Below, piece after piece: positions 38,480 through 50,959 of a DNA stretch of 64,000 bases. The notes under the pieces are model-generated. The model was not told where the DNA came from. It made no database searches and worked only from the letters and a program-made list of their open reading frames with translations. Made by a program: the position numbers and the translations under genes. Every line of letters begins with the position of its first letter. Position 1 is the stretch's first letter. The DNA lies in contig JAQFVV010000351.1 in the NCBI GenBank assembly GCA_028023455.1, positions 746,001 through 810,000 on the forward strand, in the 5' to 3' direction. The stretch comes from Epiperipatus broadwayi (taxonomy: Eukaryota > Onychophora > Udeonychophora > Euonychophora > Peripatidae).

Positions 38480-38975
38480 ACAGGTTATATCAATGAAAAA
38501 AATACTAAAGTAGACTTTAAATATAAAATTTTAAAAAGATTTATTGTACCAAGTATACTTTCAATGCTCTCCCCTCATAATCATGGTTAGACTATTGAGA
38601 ACATTAATTTTTTGCTGATTTGAATGCTATTTGATTTTTGATTTATTACATATTCCTTTTGTGTAATGAACCATGCCTTTTTTATTTTACATTCGCATTT
38701 GTTTCTTCTTTTGCATATAATTTTGACAACACTTGGATCACAACTATGTCAGTGCTCTTTTTTATAATTATGAAAGAGAGATGAATTAGCTTCAACTTTA
38801 ATCTTAGATTTCTTTATATATTAATGAATGTTGAGTCATTTTAGTTCTAAGATTAGTCCTGGTTTCTCCATAACCTTGAATATGATGTGAAAACATTGAA
38901 AGTATACTTGGTACAATAAATCTTTATAAATTTTAAATTTAAACTCTGTTTTAGTATTTTTACATTAATATTTAG
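38480..38975. mobile_element. ~490-bp element with ~75-bp inverted ends
   Basis: Left end 'gatttattgtaccaagtata' plus 'ctttcaatg' (38539-38567) and right end 'cattgaaagtatacttggta' plus 'caataaatc' (38896-38925) are exact complements. The match extends outward through 'aaaatactaaagtag' and 'ctgttttagtattttt' with mismatches. The interior is AT-rich and non-coding. Confidence 0.8.
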
Positions 38976-39059
38976 AAAGACATAGTATCAAAATGTAATA
39001 CCTTATAGCAGTTATATATAAGCATTATTATATTTGCCAATTCCTCTACAAGCTTTATG

Positions 39060-39345
39060 ATAAATGCTTAGCCAGAGCCAACACTTAAAATATCTCTGTC
39101 AGGAACCACTTCCCATGGTTTCATGCTTTGGCACTCCTCAGAGAGGAGTCAGAGTAGGTTCAGACACTAGATCTAAAAATACCAACCCAAAAGCCAAGCA
39201 CTTATCTAAAAGTTATCTATTGAGTGGAAAATCTGAAATTTTCAGACATCTACATGTCTTCAAACTCAGCTATCAAACTCAAATAGCTATATGGGGCTGA
39301 TATATCGTCAGCTATACCATATATTAGTAGTCTTAGCAATATAAA
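39060..39345 (+). repeat. Fragment related to the 43.3-kb tandem repeat
   Basis: Shared blocks in order: 'cccatggttt', 'cactagatctaaaaatacca', 'ttttcagacatctacatgtc', 'cttcaaactcagcta', 'aatagctatatggggctga', 'tatagtagt'-like sequence and 'gcaatataaaattgca'. The 43.3-kb unit has 'accatggttt', 'aactagatctaaatactaac', 'ctcagacatgtaacgtcttc', 'aaatccagctt', 'tagctatgtgggtctga' and 'gcaatatatatcactgca'. The 78-codon frame over it is not a gene. Confidence 0.65.
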
Positions 39346-39376
39346 ATTGCATAAGACTTATGGCAGAGACTATAAA

Positions 39377-39506
39377 TAGTCAAAATGAGAGTCATAGATC
39401 ACATGACCCTATCTCTTAAGCTTGTATCTCTTAAGCTTGTAAGTTATAACTTACAAGCTTAAGAGATAAGGTCATGTGATCTATGACTCTTATTTTGATT
39501 ATTATA
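39377..39506. repeat. ~130-bp near-perfect hairpin
   Basis: 'gagagtcatagatcacatga' (39388) pairs with 'tcatgtgatctatgactctt' (39471). 'ctcttaagcttgtaagttat' pairs with 'ataacttacaagcttaagag' at the centre. The left arm carries an extra 'atctcttaagcttgt' duplication. Transcribed, it would make a long double-stranded stem. No mature-microRNA evidence can be given from sequence alone. Confidence 0.9.
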
Positions 39507-40242
39507 TTTGCTTTATTCAAATATAATTTTTCTATTTTGTATTATTTTAATTATGCTTATTTTATTAATTGATAATACTATTATCTAGATTGAAATAAGT
39601 AAGTTAAAAGAAACTGAATATATCTAGCAAAGCTATATGAATTTTTATAATTTGGGATTTACTACTGAAGTTACTATTTGAATTTGAAAACTGTAGATAT
39701 TCACATATAATTACACACAGCCACTTATATGTGTAAACACCCACACATATATAAATTTATAAAAATATATGAGCTAGCCATTTACATTTATACATAACTA
39801 AAAATAAAAAGTTACATCCTATGCAGAAATAATATAGAAAGAGTAAACTACTAATATATTAACTAGTAAACTAGCAAGGATTAAAAAGGGTTATTCAATC
39901 CCTGTTTTATTTTCTTGATAATAATAGCCAGATATCCATTTCTAAATCATTGGTTAGATTATATCCATTAAGAATTAGCTACATAAACAAAAGTCTGAAT
40001 GTGTCTACAAATTCTTAGAAACGTAAACAAATTTTTAAAATTTCCACCAGATTTAAACTATCAGGCAGAAGCATGTAGTTGTATTAACCAATAATTGATA
40101 ATATTATATATATTAAATAATTACAATTTGATTTACAAATGTTAAATTTTCTGAACTCAAAGCTTTTTAAAATATAGCTCTTCAACTAAGTATATTAATA
40201 ATTATTTATTAAAATAAGAATTATCTCGATCTCACTCACAAA
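39507..40242. other. Unassigned AT-rich sequence
   Basis: No gene or clear repeat. Confidence 0.5.
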
Positions 40243-40716
40243 CTTTAAATCTCAATTAATTATATATGCAAAACATGAAATAACTCAACTTTATCTTTCT
40301 ATTTTCATATGTAATAATGTTAAAATATATTTAAAATTTCCACTCAATTATATATTTTTGAAAGATATGAATAAGGACATATGAAAAAGATTAGTGATTT
40401 TAAATGCATATTTCCTTTTGAACCAGTACTCATCAACTGAGTCAGGTCTTATATAAAATTTCTATAATCACAACGGTGACACCAATCATTTTAGATAAAT
40501 ATATCAACGACAATTAATAATCTTTTTTAAAACTGACTTACATATGATAAAATAAAGAGATGAAGTTAAGTTATTCATGAAACAAACATATTTATTAATC
40601 TTTGACTGTGATTTAAAGTTTGAATCTGGGCTAGAGGTAATCTTTAGCTTAGTAAATGTGTATTTATAACAATGATGTATTGATCTGAAGTGATTGGTAT
40701 CAAAGTTGTGAGAACA
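40243..40716. repeat. Diverged nested inverted repeats
   Basis: 'caaactttaaatctcaatta' and 'aactcaactttatctttcta' (40247-40301) pair with 'aaataaagagatgaagttaa' and 'ctgtgatttaaagtttgaat' (40551-40625). A second pair joins 'caacggtgacaccaatcatt' (40470) and 'gtgattggtatcaaagttgt' (40690). The stems interleave rather than nest cleanly, suggesting a decayed inverted dimer. Confidence 0.6.
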
Positions 40717-43301
40717 AAAAAATTAATACTCATAAATCAAATTGTAGTAACTAATTTTATCATGATGAATACTCACCAAACAATAACGTATATAAAGAGT
40801 TGAGATATGGGTTGGCTGATTATTTGTATTTTTTCAGATGTTTTTATTCCTAGATATTAAAAATTGTATGATGGAGTAGGGATTTTAAATATATATTGCA
40901 TCATCATGAATTAGATCTAAAAGAGATATATCATATTAAAAAAATATTGTGTTAGTAAATATATAAAGTCAACAAGTAATGTTTATCTTAACTTTGGAGT
41001 TATTATAAATACATCCAAATACAAAGTATTGTTTGCAATTTTTTTTTTTTATTTTTTTTTTTAAGTACCAATAACACAGCTATGAGTATGAAGCCATGAA
41101 GCTTTGAAAGTGCTAAGCTTTAAATAAATTATTAAAATATATATACTTTCTTTAACGAGCATTTAAAGCACATAATTATTGATATTAAATAATGCAATAA
41201 TTAATTTATTGCACTTAATTTAATATCTTACTATAAAATTATTCAATAATTTAAAAACATATATTTTGATACATTTTACAATAATGTTTTGTCTATTTGC
41301 ATATTTTAAGAACAATAGGTTTAGCTAAATAAATAACATTATATGTTCATATATGTGTGGTTATATATATATGTGCATTTAGATTAGTGTGTAAATTTAA
41401 AAATCACAATATTTTTAAAGTAATATTGTTATTAAAGATATATTATTTATAACAATTTTTTTTGTTAAACAAACAAATGTATTTTAATTTTAAGAAGAAA
41501 TAGTAAAATTTATATGTTATTATTTTTATTTTAAAATGTTTTAAAATATTTTTTAAAAATTAAAAAAGAACATTTCATTCAGAATGTTGGTTTGTATTTG
41601 AATGATCTCTAATTAAAGGGCAACCATCACTCAATAAATGAAAGGGGTATGTTTTGAGATAGACATTTGCTACTGTATCCATGTCAAAAATCTAAATGTT
41701 ACATCAATAAACAAATGATATAAAATTGCTCTTGGTTTAACTTTAGAGACATTCGTTAGATATCTCAATCACTTAGTTAGTATACAGCTTTTTTGCAGTA
41801 GAATAACATTTAAAAGTTATATATTTATTTAAAAATGTTTAATATAAATCACACAATAGAAGGCTGAGTAGAAAAATAACATTTATCTCAAAGGACAATT
41901 TAGTCTTTTGAGAAGTACCTATTTTTAACAACTAAGAAATGAATTATTTTAATTGCATTCTTGAAAAAAAGTTATGAAAATACTTATAATTTTTTCCTAT
42001 GTGTGCCAAGAAATAAATAATTTTACTAAGAAAGGATTATTATCAAATGAATTATTATAAAATATTGATTTGATCATTTAAAAAAAAGATAAATCAATAC
42101 TTGTTAACAACTAAAATATTAATATTGCTACAACCTTCAATGGTTAATAAACTTTGAATACTTTAAAATGGAACAAAACTCTTGGGAATTATTATATTTT
42201 TGAAAATATATCATTTTATGGATTTTTATTATGGATTTTTTAAATGTGAACTTAAAAAATATAATTTAAGGATTGTGGAACTCTGTGTATAAACATTGAT
42301 TAGTATCTTACTTCATTTGATAAAACAAGTATGATTTACTTATATAATTATTATTTGTATTATTATTGTTGTTTTAAAAGGTATTTAGTGTATATATTGT
42401 GTAAGTATACATATAAATAATTAACCATAAAGAAACTGCATCAGAGTCCAATTTTCTAAAAATTCAATATGGTGGATTCAATCCTTCAACATGTTAACTT
42501 ATGTACATAAGGACTTAACACAACCTTCTATATTTTAGAAACTCAGTTTTTTAATATCAAACTCTATGTTTCAAATCAGTCATTTTTCTGTTTTTTTTTT
42601 TTTGGAATTGTAAATCTATAAGATATTGTTTTTAATAAATAATAATTTTCTGACTGTATGCCTCATCAGTTTTTGCTATCTCATTTTGTTCAAAATTGAT
42701 TGGATTTGGTGGTCTAACCATCTGGTTGATTAGTTTCAATTTCTTCCATTTGATTCATTGCTTTTTTTTGTCAGCAGCTGTTTAAATATTTTACAGTTAT
42801 TTGGCCCATTTATATTTTAATAACTACTATGTGCTTTAATAAGTGTTATTTTTATTTCATGGTTTTATTCAATATTTCTAATAATATCTTTAATCCAAAA
42901 ATTTTTTCTGACAGCATAACTGTTGCCTAAGGAATTATCTTTTTCTGGTACAATTACTGATAGCTTTATTGAATTTTTGGTTCCAAATTTTATCATCTTA
43001 ATTTGGATTTCCAAATAGCAGGTTGAAGGTATAGTATGCTTAAGTAATATGGGTTTACATAAAAAATTGAATACAAATTCTTCCTTTCATGATATTTGTT
43101 TTAACATTTGAACTGCTTTTTTTCAAAAGATTTTTTTGAATCTGCTGATATAAAGCTTGCACCATTCTTTCTCTCTCAGGAAAATATAAAAAGCCTAGAT
43201 CTTAGTTTAAATTTTTTTTTTCAAATTCTTATTTTCAACTTTCCTATACTATATCAATTTAGAATTTGTATCAATTAGGACTAGACATGTGAGTTGTCAA
43301 T
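40717..43301. other. Unassigned AT-rich sequence
   Basis: About 2.6 kb with T-runs (41040-41062, 42590-42603) and (AT)n. No coding frame or repeat family is supported. Confidence 0.45.
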
Positions 43302-44330
43302 ATGATAAACAAAACAAGTTATAAATTTCGTAACTTGCTTTTAGCTTGCATTTTATGATCACTAGATGGAGCTTTACCAATAGCTTCTAACAAGCTTTGT
43401 TTACATAAATGCCAAGAGGGATAGAATTCAATATCTCTTTGGTTGTCTCCTACCTCCAGACCATGGTTTTGAGCTAGTTAGCTCACATCAGTGAAGGGTT
43501 GGAAGACTAGAAACTAGATCTAAATACTAACTCTAAAATCAGCATTTATCAAACACGTTTCTTTGAAAGCATGAAATTTCTCAGACATGTAACGTCTTCA
43601 AATCCAGCTTAACAAACTAGATAGCTATGTGGGTCTGAAATCAGTTCAGTTTCACCATATAGTAAAAGCCTCTGCAATATATATCACTGCAAAAACCTTC
43701 AAGGGTACATTTATGATAAACAAAACAAGTTATAAATTTTGTAACTTGCTTTTAGCTTGCATTTTATGATCACTAGATGGAGCTTTACCAATGGCTCCTA
43801 CAAACTTTGTTTACATAAATGCTGAGAGAGATAAAATTCGATATCTCTTTCATTGTCTCCCACCTCCAGGCCATGGTTTTGAGCTAGTTGCTCACGTCAC
43901 TGAACGGTTGGAAGACTAGAAACTAAATCTAAATACTAACTCTAAAATCAGCATTTATCAAACACGTTTCTATCATTTTGAAAGCATGAAATTTCTTAGA
44001 CACATAATGTTTTCAAATCCAGCTTAACAAACTAGATAGCTATGTGGGTCTGAAATCAGTTCAGTTTCGCCATATAGTAAAAGCCTCTGCAATATATATC
44101 ACTGCAAAAACCTTCAAGGGCACATTTATGATAAACAAAACAAGTTATAAATTTCATAACTTGCTTTTAGCTTGCATTTTATGATCACTAGATGGGGCTT
44201 TACCAATAGCTCCTAACAATCTTTGTTTACATAAACACTGAGAGAGATATTGAATTCTATGTCTCTCAGCATTTATGTAAACAAAGCTTGTTGGGAGCTA
44301 TTGGTAAAGCTCCATTTAGTGATCCTATAT
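43302..44330 (+). repeat. Tandem array (about 2.2 units of 411-415 bp) ending in an inverted cap
   Basis: Units start with 'atgataaacaaaacaagtta' at 43302, 43713 and 44128. Each contains 'ctagatggagctttaccaat', 'gctttgtttacataaatgc', 'gaccatggttttgagctagt', 'aactagatctaaatactaac' and 'gatagctatgtgggtctgaa'. The third unit is cut after ~130 bp. At 44255-44325 the sequence turns back on itself ('gcatttatgtaaacaaagct', 'attggtaaagctcc'), forming a hairpin with 44185-44250, and ends at an (AT)n run (44322-44332). The first two units are very similar, so amplification is fairly recent. No protein is encoded. Confidence 0.92.
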
Positions 44331-46900
44331 ATATATATTCATTGAACATTAACTGTTACCTAGCATTTATTACTATGTTATATTATTTACCCTACATATG
44401 ATTATTCATGATAAACTATCATAAATAACTAGGAAAAAGTAATCTCACATGTAACACACCAGAGTGATGTTGATATATCAACTATAGAACTTGCTCTTGA
44501 CTTGGACTTATCACTCTATAATCCATTAATATACTTAATATTTTTGAAATTTTCTCTTTAACATTTCATAAGGATTTATGGAATACCTTTGGTTAATGAT
44601 TTTACAGCCCTTTGTGAATCCATCTTATTCATCTTTAATATCCCTTATCAGATTTCATCCAAGCCTGCTATTTTATATTCTGTTGCTATTAATTTATTGT
44701 AGTCTCTGTTAATTTCAATTCTGGTTAATTTGATATTTTTAGAGTACATTAGCATGTTGAATTAATGTTGATTTTTTAAAAAAATCATTTCAAAATAATT
44801 AACACAGTATTGTATAGCTTAAATGTTTTGGGTCTGCTTTACTTTCAGCAAAAATTTATGACAATATCTTATAATGAATGATGAGTTCAAAAGATCAGGT
44901 ATGCAAATATTGATAAAACATTATAGTTGTCTGATTGTCTTCAGCTTTCAATAATATTCTAGACATGAACACTATTTATCATTCACCAAGTGGTTTTTAT
45001 TCCAAATCTGATATGTCTATTGTGAGAAGTACTTCAAGGCGATTGTCATAGTGAGCCCAAAAATCTAGTAAATGCAAAAAGAATCTTTATTTTTTAAAAG
45101 CCTTTCTCTGTTCCAATTTCCAGTTCTTTATTTCTTATTCTTTTTCAATAAATCATATACTAGTCATTAAATATAACTCCCCCCCCCTTTAAAATATTTC
45201 AAAATAATGCACGCAGTCCAAAACATCTATATTCTGAGTGTTGGATGTTTATCACATCACTTTTTAATATCTGTTTTTTTCCTTGATTAGATATTCTGTG
45301 TTCTCAAAACATTAGTTCTATATCTATGCAGTTGTACTTTGCAGGTCTGTCACAAGTTTTAAAAAATCATTGAAGTGGAAGCTCATACTTTTTATTTGGT
45401 GGAATATCATGTTTATTTGGCTGAAAGGTATCATTAAACAATTTGTTATAATTGTCAATAATTTCAACATTTCTTTAGTGACTAAAATACAGTGAAAAGA
45501 TGGCTTCAAATCAATTTTTGCATAATGTGTTTTTTTTGCCATTTTAGCTAAAAATTTTGTCTAATGTCTTGCACTTGCTATTAATTCCCTAGTATGTTTT
45601 ATTTTCTGTGGTAAGGTAGTTACCACAGGTACAGATTTGCCTGTTTGATTTAATTATTACAACTATTGGTCATCCCACTCAGGGTCATTTACTGGGTCTG
45701 CACTCCTTCCAAAACCATTTAATTTCTCTTCCAACTTTCATTAGTTGTGTGAAAGGGACATTCTGAGACTTATAAAATAATAAAGTTTCCCCATCAAAGT
45801 AGTGATCCAGTCCTTATCATTTATAAACAATATTGAGAATTAATTTTTTGTGTCCTATTTGTGAGAAATTTTGTTTACTATATATATTTCTATTCCCAAG
45901 ACAACAAATCATCTGTCATCAATAATAGAATGTATACTGTCTCAAGCCACATATATAAAATGGTAGAATTTTAATTGTATTTTTATTTTTTTTTCACAAG
46001 AATTTTAAATTTATTTTTATTTTTTTCACAAATATCTCAACTTTTATTTTGATTTTCACATTTTTGCTGGTTTTGTAAGAATGGAGTGTAGAGGAGTGGT
46101 GGAGGGTATTAAATAGATAACAGTTTAATCATTTTCAATTTTTGTTAGTCATTATTTACCTGTCTGCTTCATTGTCAATTTATGTTTCCATTGTTACTGT
46201 TTTTCTTAGTATTTCAACAATCAGCAATATTTGATCAAAATTTTTAGAATTAGAGACTTATATTAGGGACTTATATTTTGTGGCAAAAGAGAGTATTTTT
46301 GTTTGATTTTTCTCACCATGTGTTCTTTCTAAATATTCCACATTTCCATAGGCTCTAAAATGCTCTTTATTCCATTTTTAATGTTCGCTCATATGCTCTT
46401 CCTACTGACAACATTAACATGCCACACATTACTTTTACTGTTTAATGTCTATTATTAGTTCCCATTTTATTTATCATCACATTGTTTGATTCAGTGTTAT
46501 CAAAATTTTTAAATTTCATTGTTTGATCCAATATTAATTCATGGGTTATTCCCACTTTACTTACTTTCTCTTATAATTTAGATCTGTAATCAACACGAAT
46601 TGCTGTCTGTATGTGTCATCAGTCATTACTGAAGGCAATTTTCTCTAAGAATGTGTTTTTGAGAGAATAATCCTATGAGCATTTTAATGCTAAATCTCTC
46701 AGTAGTTAATTATATTTTTCAGTCTTTCCTCCATAACTTGTCTGTTTTAAAAATGCCAACAATCTACATGCTATTATTTAAAATAACTCTTCAACTTAAT
46801 TAATGCTATTATATATAGTAATTTCTTTGGAGCTTTGTGATCACAGGGCAGATTTGAAATTTGAATCACACTTTGATCAGCATAGAAGTAATTGTTTTGA
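44331..46900. other. Unassigned; possible decayed minus-strand coding remnant
   Basis: Minus-strand fragments in several frames look like former protein. The clearest is at 45542-45470, 'AKKTHYAKIDLKPSFHCIL', which recalls RT motif A of gypsy-type elements (KIDLKSAFHQI). No motif B or YxDD box was found in register, so I do not call a retroelement. Confidence 0.3.
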
Positions 46901-47785
46901 TTCATTTGTATTTATTTAATAAGTAATTTTATTGAAAAACCATATGTAATAATGATACAATTGTAAATCAAAAATAATAGTTATCCCTGTTAGTCAGGTA
47001 ACCAAATGTTCTGATGTGGTCACTGGTGTTGTTTAATCCAGCCTAATAAGGCTCCACGTGTTGTCAAATAAAAATCTGGATGAGATTATTCTGTCCTTAG
47101 GGTGAAATTCCTTCAGCTTGGAAATGAATGTGTCTTCAGGCTTGGGATGAGGAAAGGTAAACTTGTTGCGACATCTGGCCATCCAGATGGCATAAGTGAG
47201 AAAGGTTGAGAGTCTTGCAATGACATAATCCCTGGACAGGAAGCAGCTTTTGATATTTAAAATTTTGTTCAGGGAAATGTGGAAGTAGTGAGTAATGAAA
47301 GTTCTGATTTTGTCATATGCTGGGCAATCATTTATCATATGATCAAAGGTTTCACAGGTTCTATGGCAGTTGTGACATGTAGGATTTATATTCTCGAGGA
47401 ATCTCCTGTAGTGCAGGAACCAGTTTGTCTGGAGTGAATTCAGGTTGATTTTCACTAGAAAATCAAGGAACCTTGGCTCCAGCTTGAGATGCCTGAAAAA
47501 CCTGGTGACCACCTGATTGTTACCACTGAGGTAAGGAATGGTATAGTTTTGTGTGGGAAATAGCAGGTTATGAGCATCCCAAATAGAGATTTTTTGTCTG
47601 AATACTAGGGTAGAGTGGCCATTGTGAGCAAGAAGGTAGTCAAGTATCTGATTTAGCCAGCTTATCTTTGAAGGTGGAGGTCTGACTGATGGAATGACTG
47701 GTTGTTCCACTACAATCTGGGGAAATTTCTTTTGGAGTATATGGATCAGAGAGTGGCACTTTTGGTAATATTTGTAGATCTCTTA
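46900..47785 (-). pseudogene. 3' end of a LINE: C-terminal zinc-knuckle region, uninterrupted frame
   Basis: A minus-strand frame is open from about 47780 to the stop at 47033. The usual reading of 225 codons begins at a GTG, so this is an internal fragment and not a natural start. Near the middle is 'CHNCHRTCETFDHMINDCPAY', a CxxC...H...C knuckle of the zf-RVT type found after the RT domain of L1-like LINEs. Upstream, 'LLFPTQNYTIPYLSGNNQVV' and 'KINLNSLQTNWFLHYRRF' and downstream 'STFLTYAIWMARCRNKFTF' fit the same C-terminal region. Downstream on the minus strand is a short 3' UTR with AATAAA near 46930. The RT is absent, so the copy is 5'-truncated and inactive, but the lack of stops suggests a young insertion. 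It is not clearly the same family as the 55-60 kb LINE. Confidence 0.7.
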
Positions 47786-49726
47786 ATGAATAAGAGTTTC
47801 TTAATTTTCTTTTTAAATATATTAACTACTCATAATAATTTTTCATATTCAACCATATTAAATATAGCAATTGATTATACTTTTTCTTCACTTTGTCTAA
47901 GATTATTTTGAACAATAAGGTTTATTCTAACTGTCTTCTCTTTAAGTTGTCACATTGCAACAGTTGTGATAATGATGAACTAGCAATCAAATAAATGGAT
48001 AAACAATTTATAATAAATTCAGGGTAAATCTAAAATGACATTTTATTAGGCCAACAAATTAAATATAAATATGTAAAACTAACTAGAGGTATTATATCTT
48101 GTATGTAATATTAACAAGTAATAAATATATTCACTTTCACATCTTCAGCAGCAAAAATTACTGAGTAAACCTCTTATATTCTACCATTCTGACTACTTCA
48201 ATTTTCTCATTCATGCTTTTTCATCAGCAATATTTTCAGCAATATACAAATGAAACTCCTATAATTCCCAGATAGTCATATTTTAATCAGACTAAATTGT
48301 TATTGCATATCTAAAAAGATTCTGATTTTATGATAAATGTTTAATTAATTGGTAAACTGTTTTTTTTTTTTCCAAATAGAAATAATTTTATGATAAAGTA
48401 GAAATAAATTTTTGAATTTATGAGTTATCTGTTAATTAATTCATTACATGTATGTAATTATTAACTTAGTAAATGTGCATTCACATATCTACTATATGTA
48501 AACTATTATTTAATTCTCTGTCCACAAATAATTATTTTTTTAACTTATGTGCACATAGACATGGCACTGTATTAAAAAAGTAATAAGCTCTAGGATCAAC
48601 AAACATTAGGTAAATGCATCGCTACTTTACAGTATTTTTTTTTTTTTAATTTACTTATAGCAGTGTATAATTAATTATTTCATTTATTTTTTTCATATTT
48701 TTTTTTTTTTTATAAATATTTAACATAGTTAAAATATAATTATTTTAAGATGTAATTACTAAAGTATTACCGTGTTAAAAAATATTATATAAATTAAGTT
48801 TAAGCACATTCTATTTAATACTACTCCTACATTTTAATAAAAATGCAAAAAATGGTCAGTTAGCTATAAACTAAGGATCCTAACATAAACTGCATTGAGA
48901 GTCCATTAACTAAGATAAACTACTAAAATTGATGATTAAGTATTATCGCTTGATTACATTATTACATTGTATAGTTAGTTAATCAATTGCCTTCCAGTAA
49001 ACAACATAACTATACTTACAATAATTTTTTTTTTAATAATATGCCCCCCCCCCCATTAAAAAAATCCATACACTCACTTATATTACATATATATTAAAAG
49101 AAGAAAAGCGGAGAGATACTATTCAAACAATAAAAAGTTTTATTTAAAAAAAAAAAAAGCTATTTTTTTAAAAAATATATATATCGGCCATCTTTTTTCT
49201 GTCGCATAGTAATAACAAAGAACTTTTGTTCTATTAACAAAGGTATTTTTCTCCATACTACTAATGAAAAAGAATCCAGAAAAAAAGATTTAATTTTTTT
49301 TGCTCCAATTGTCAGCTTAATGACCTCCAAGAAGAGGTCAGACATTTTCTATACTTGTGGTTAAAAATGTCCTAACAATGACTCATTGTTGGTGAATTAT
49401 AAATTTTTTGGTCATTGTGTGAACATGATGGAATATTGTACCTTGCTTTCAGTAAGATAACTTGATAAATAATACAATAACAAAGTTAAACAACAATATG
49501 TAAAAGGGATTTGAAAAACAAAGTTTACCAAATAATTAAAATAGTAAAATGCAATAAAGCAGGGGAAAAGGCAAACGTGTTTGTATATATATCAATATTC
49601 GCTATGGAATTATAGAATAAAAATGAATATTATGGCACTAAAATTATTTTGAATAATAAATTTTTATTGCTAATGTCTTTAGTTTGATAACAATACATGA
49701 TTAGGCAAATTTATACAAATGTACCA
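47786..49726. other. Unassigned AT-rich sequence
   Basis: No gene or long repeat. Contains an 11-base C run at 49044-49054 and several long A and T runs. The 61-codon frame at 49160-49345 has no recognisable domain. Confidence 0.5.
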
Positions 49727-50880
49727 TGTAATTGAGGGACTTGAACTCGAATTTTCAAGCTCCATCCATCTATCCAATCCATCTTATACAACTGATACAC
49801 ATGACCACATACATTTAAAAAAATAATTGATCTCCAATATACATATTTAATGCCGAACCGGCACTCATCTTTTGGTCCAGATCATTCCCCACGTATATAT
49901 AGAATCAGTGCTCAGTTTACAAGATAGTAAATCTTAAAAGTTTAATGGACAAGGTTTAATCTTCTCTACTCTCCAATTCTTCAGCAATTCTATTTATTTG
50001 AAAATCCAAGGATGGACTGCTCAAAGCCCTTGTTGATGCCAATATTGTTGTCATACCCATGTTGACCTTAAATCAATCTGACCCCTCACACATATGACCT
50101 TAATATATCCATTTAATTATGCAGAAGAGGGATGGTAAAATACTGGGTGAATATGTAATATTTAAATTGTATATTGTCTATAATAAACTTAATGTAATTA
50201 AGAGACTTGAACTTGAACTTTCAAGCTCCCTACATCAATCCATCTTATATAACTGATACATATGACTACATACATGTGAAAAAGATAATTGGTTTCCAAT
50301 ATATGTATTTTGTATCAGTTGTATAAAATGGATTGGATAGATGAAGGGAGCTTGAAAGTTTGAGTTCAAATCCATTAATTACATTAAGTTTAGTATAGAC
50401 AATATACATATATTTAAATATTACTTATTCAATCTGTATTCTGCTCATCCCCCTTCTGTATAATTAAATGTACATATTAAGGTCCTATGTGTGAGGGGAC
50501 AGATTGACATAAAGTCAACATAGGTATGACAATAATATTGGCATCAATAAAGACTTTGAGCATTTCATCTTTGGATTTTTAATAAAATGGATCACTGAAG
50601 AGTTGGAGAAGATTAAATGTTATCCATTAAACTTTAAGGATTCACTATTTTGATATAAACTGGGCATTGATTGTATATATGTATGGAAGATGGCGATGTG
50701 GACCAACTGATGAGTGCTGGTTTCAATACGGTATATATATATTGGAGATCAATTATTTTTTTCACATATATGTGGTCATGTGTATCAGTTGTATAAGATG
50801 GATTGAATAAATGTAGGTAGTTTGAATGTTCAAGTTCTAGTCCCTTAATTACATTAAGTTTAGTAGAAGTCAATATACAT
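49727..50880. mobile_element. ~1.15-kb inverted dimer with four copies of a terminal module
   Basis: Outer arms about 49727-50190 and 50385-50880 are inverted: 'aatccatcttatacaactga', 'atcttctctactctccaatt', 'gttgtcatacccatgttgac' and 'cccctcacacatatgacctt' recur as complements in reverse order. Between them, 50195-50285 and 50300-50395 form a palindromic junction made of the same terminal module ('acttaatgtaatta', 'gagacttgaacttgaacttt', 'caatccatcttatataactg'). The module thus occurs four times: two forward, two reverse. This is the same plan as 9522-10416 but of unrelated sequence. The 79-codon minus frame 50634-50873 is not a gene. Confidence 0.88.
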
Positions 50881-50959
50881 ATAATTATATTTGTAACAAA
50901 TTCAGATAATAATTAGCAAAATATTTGTTTTTATTATATAATCATATTTTTATTTAAGT

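Noticed and set aside
50705-50730. Possible hammerhead ribozyme core ('ctgatgag')
   Set aside because: The GAAA box and the cleavage-site stem could not be placed in the right order; the motif lies in the arm of a foldback element.
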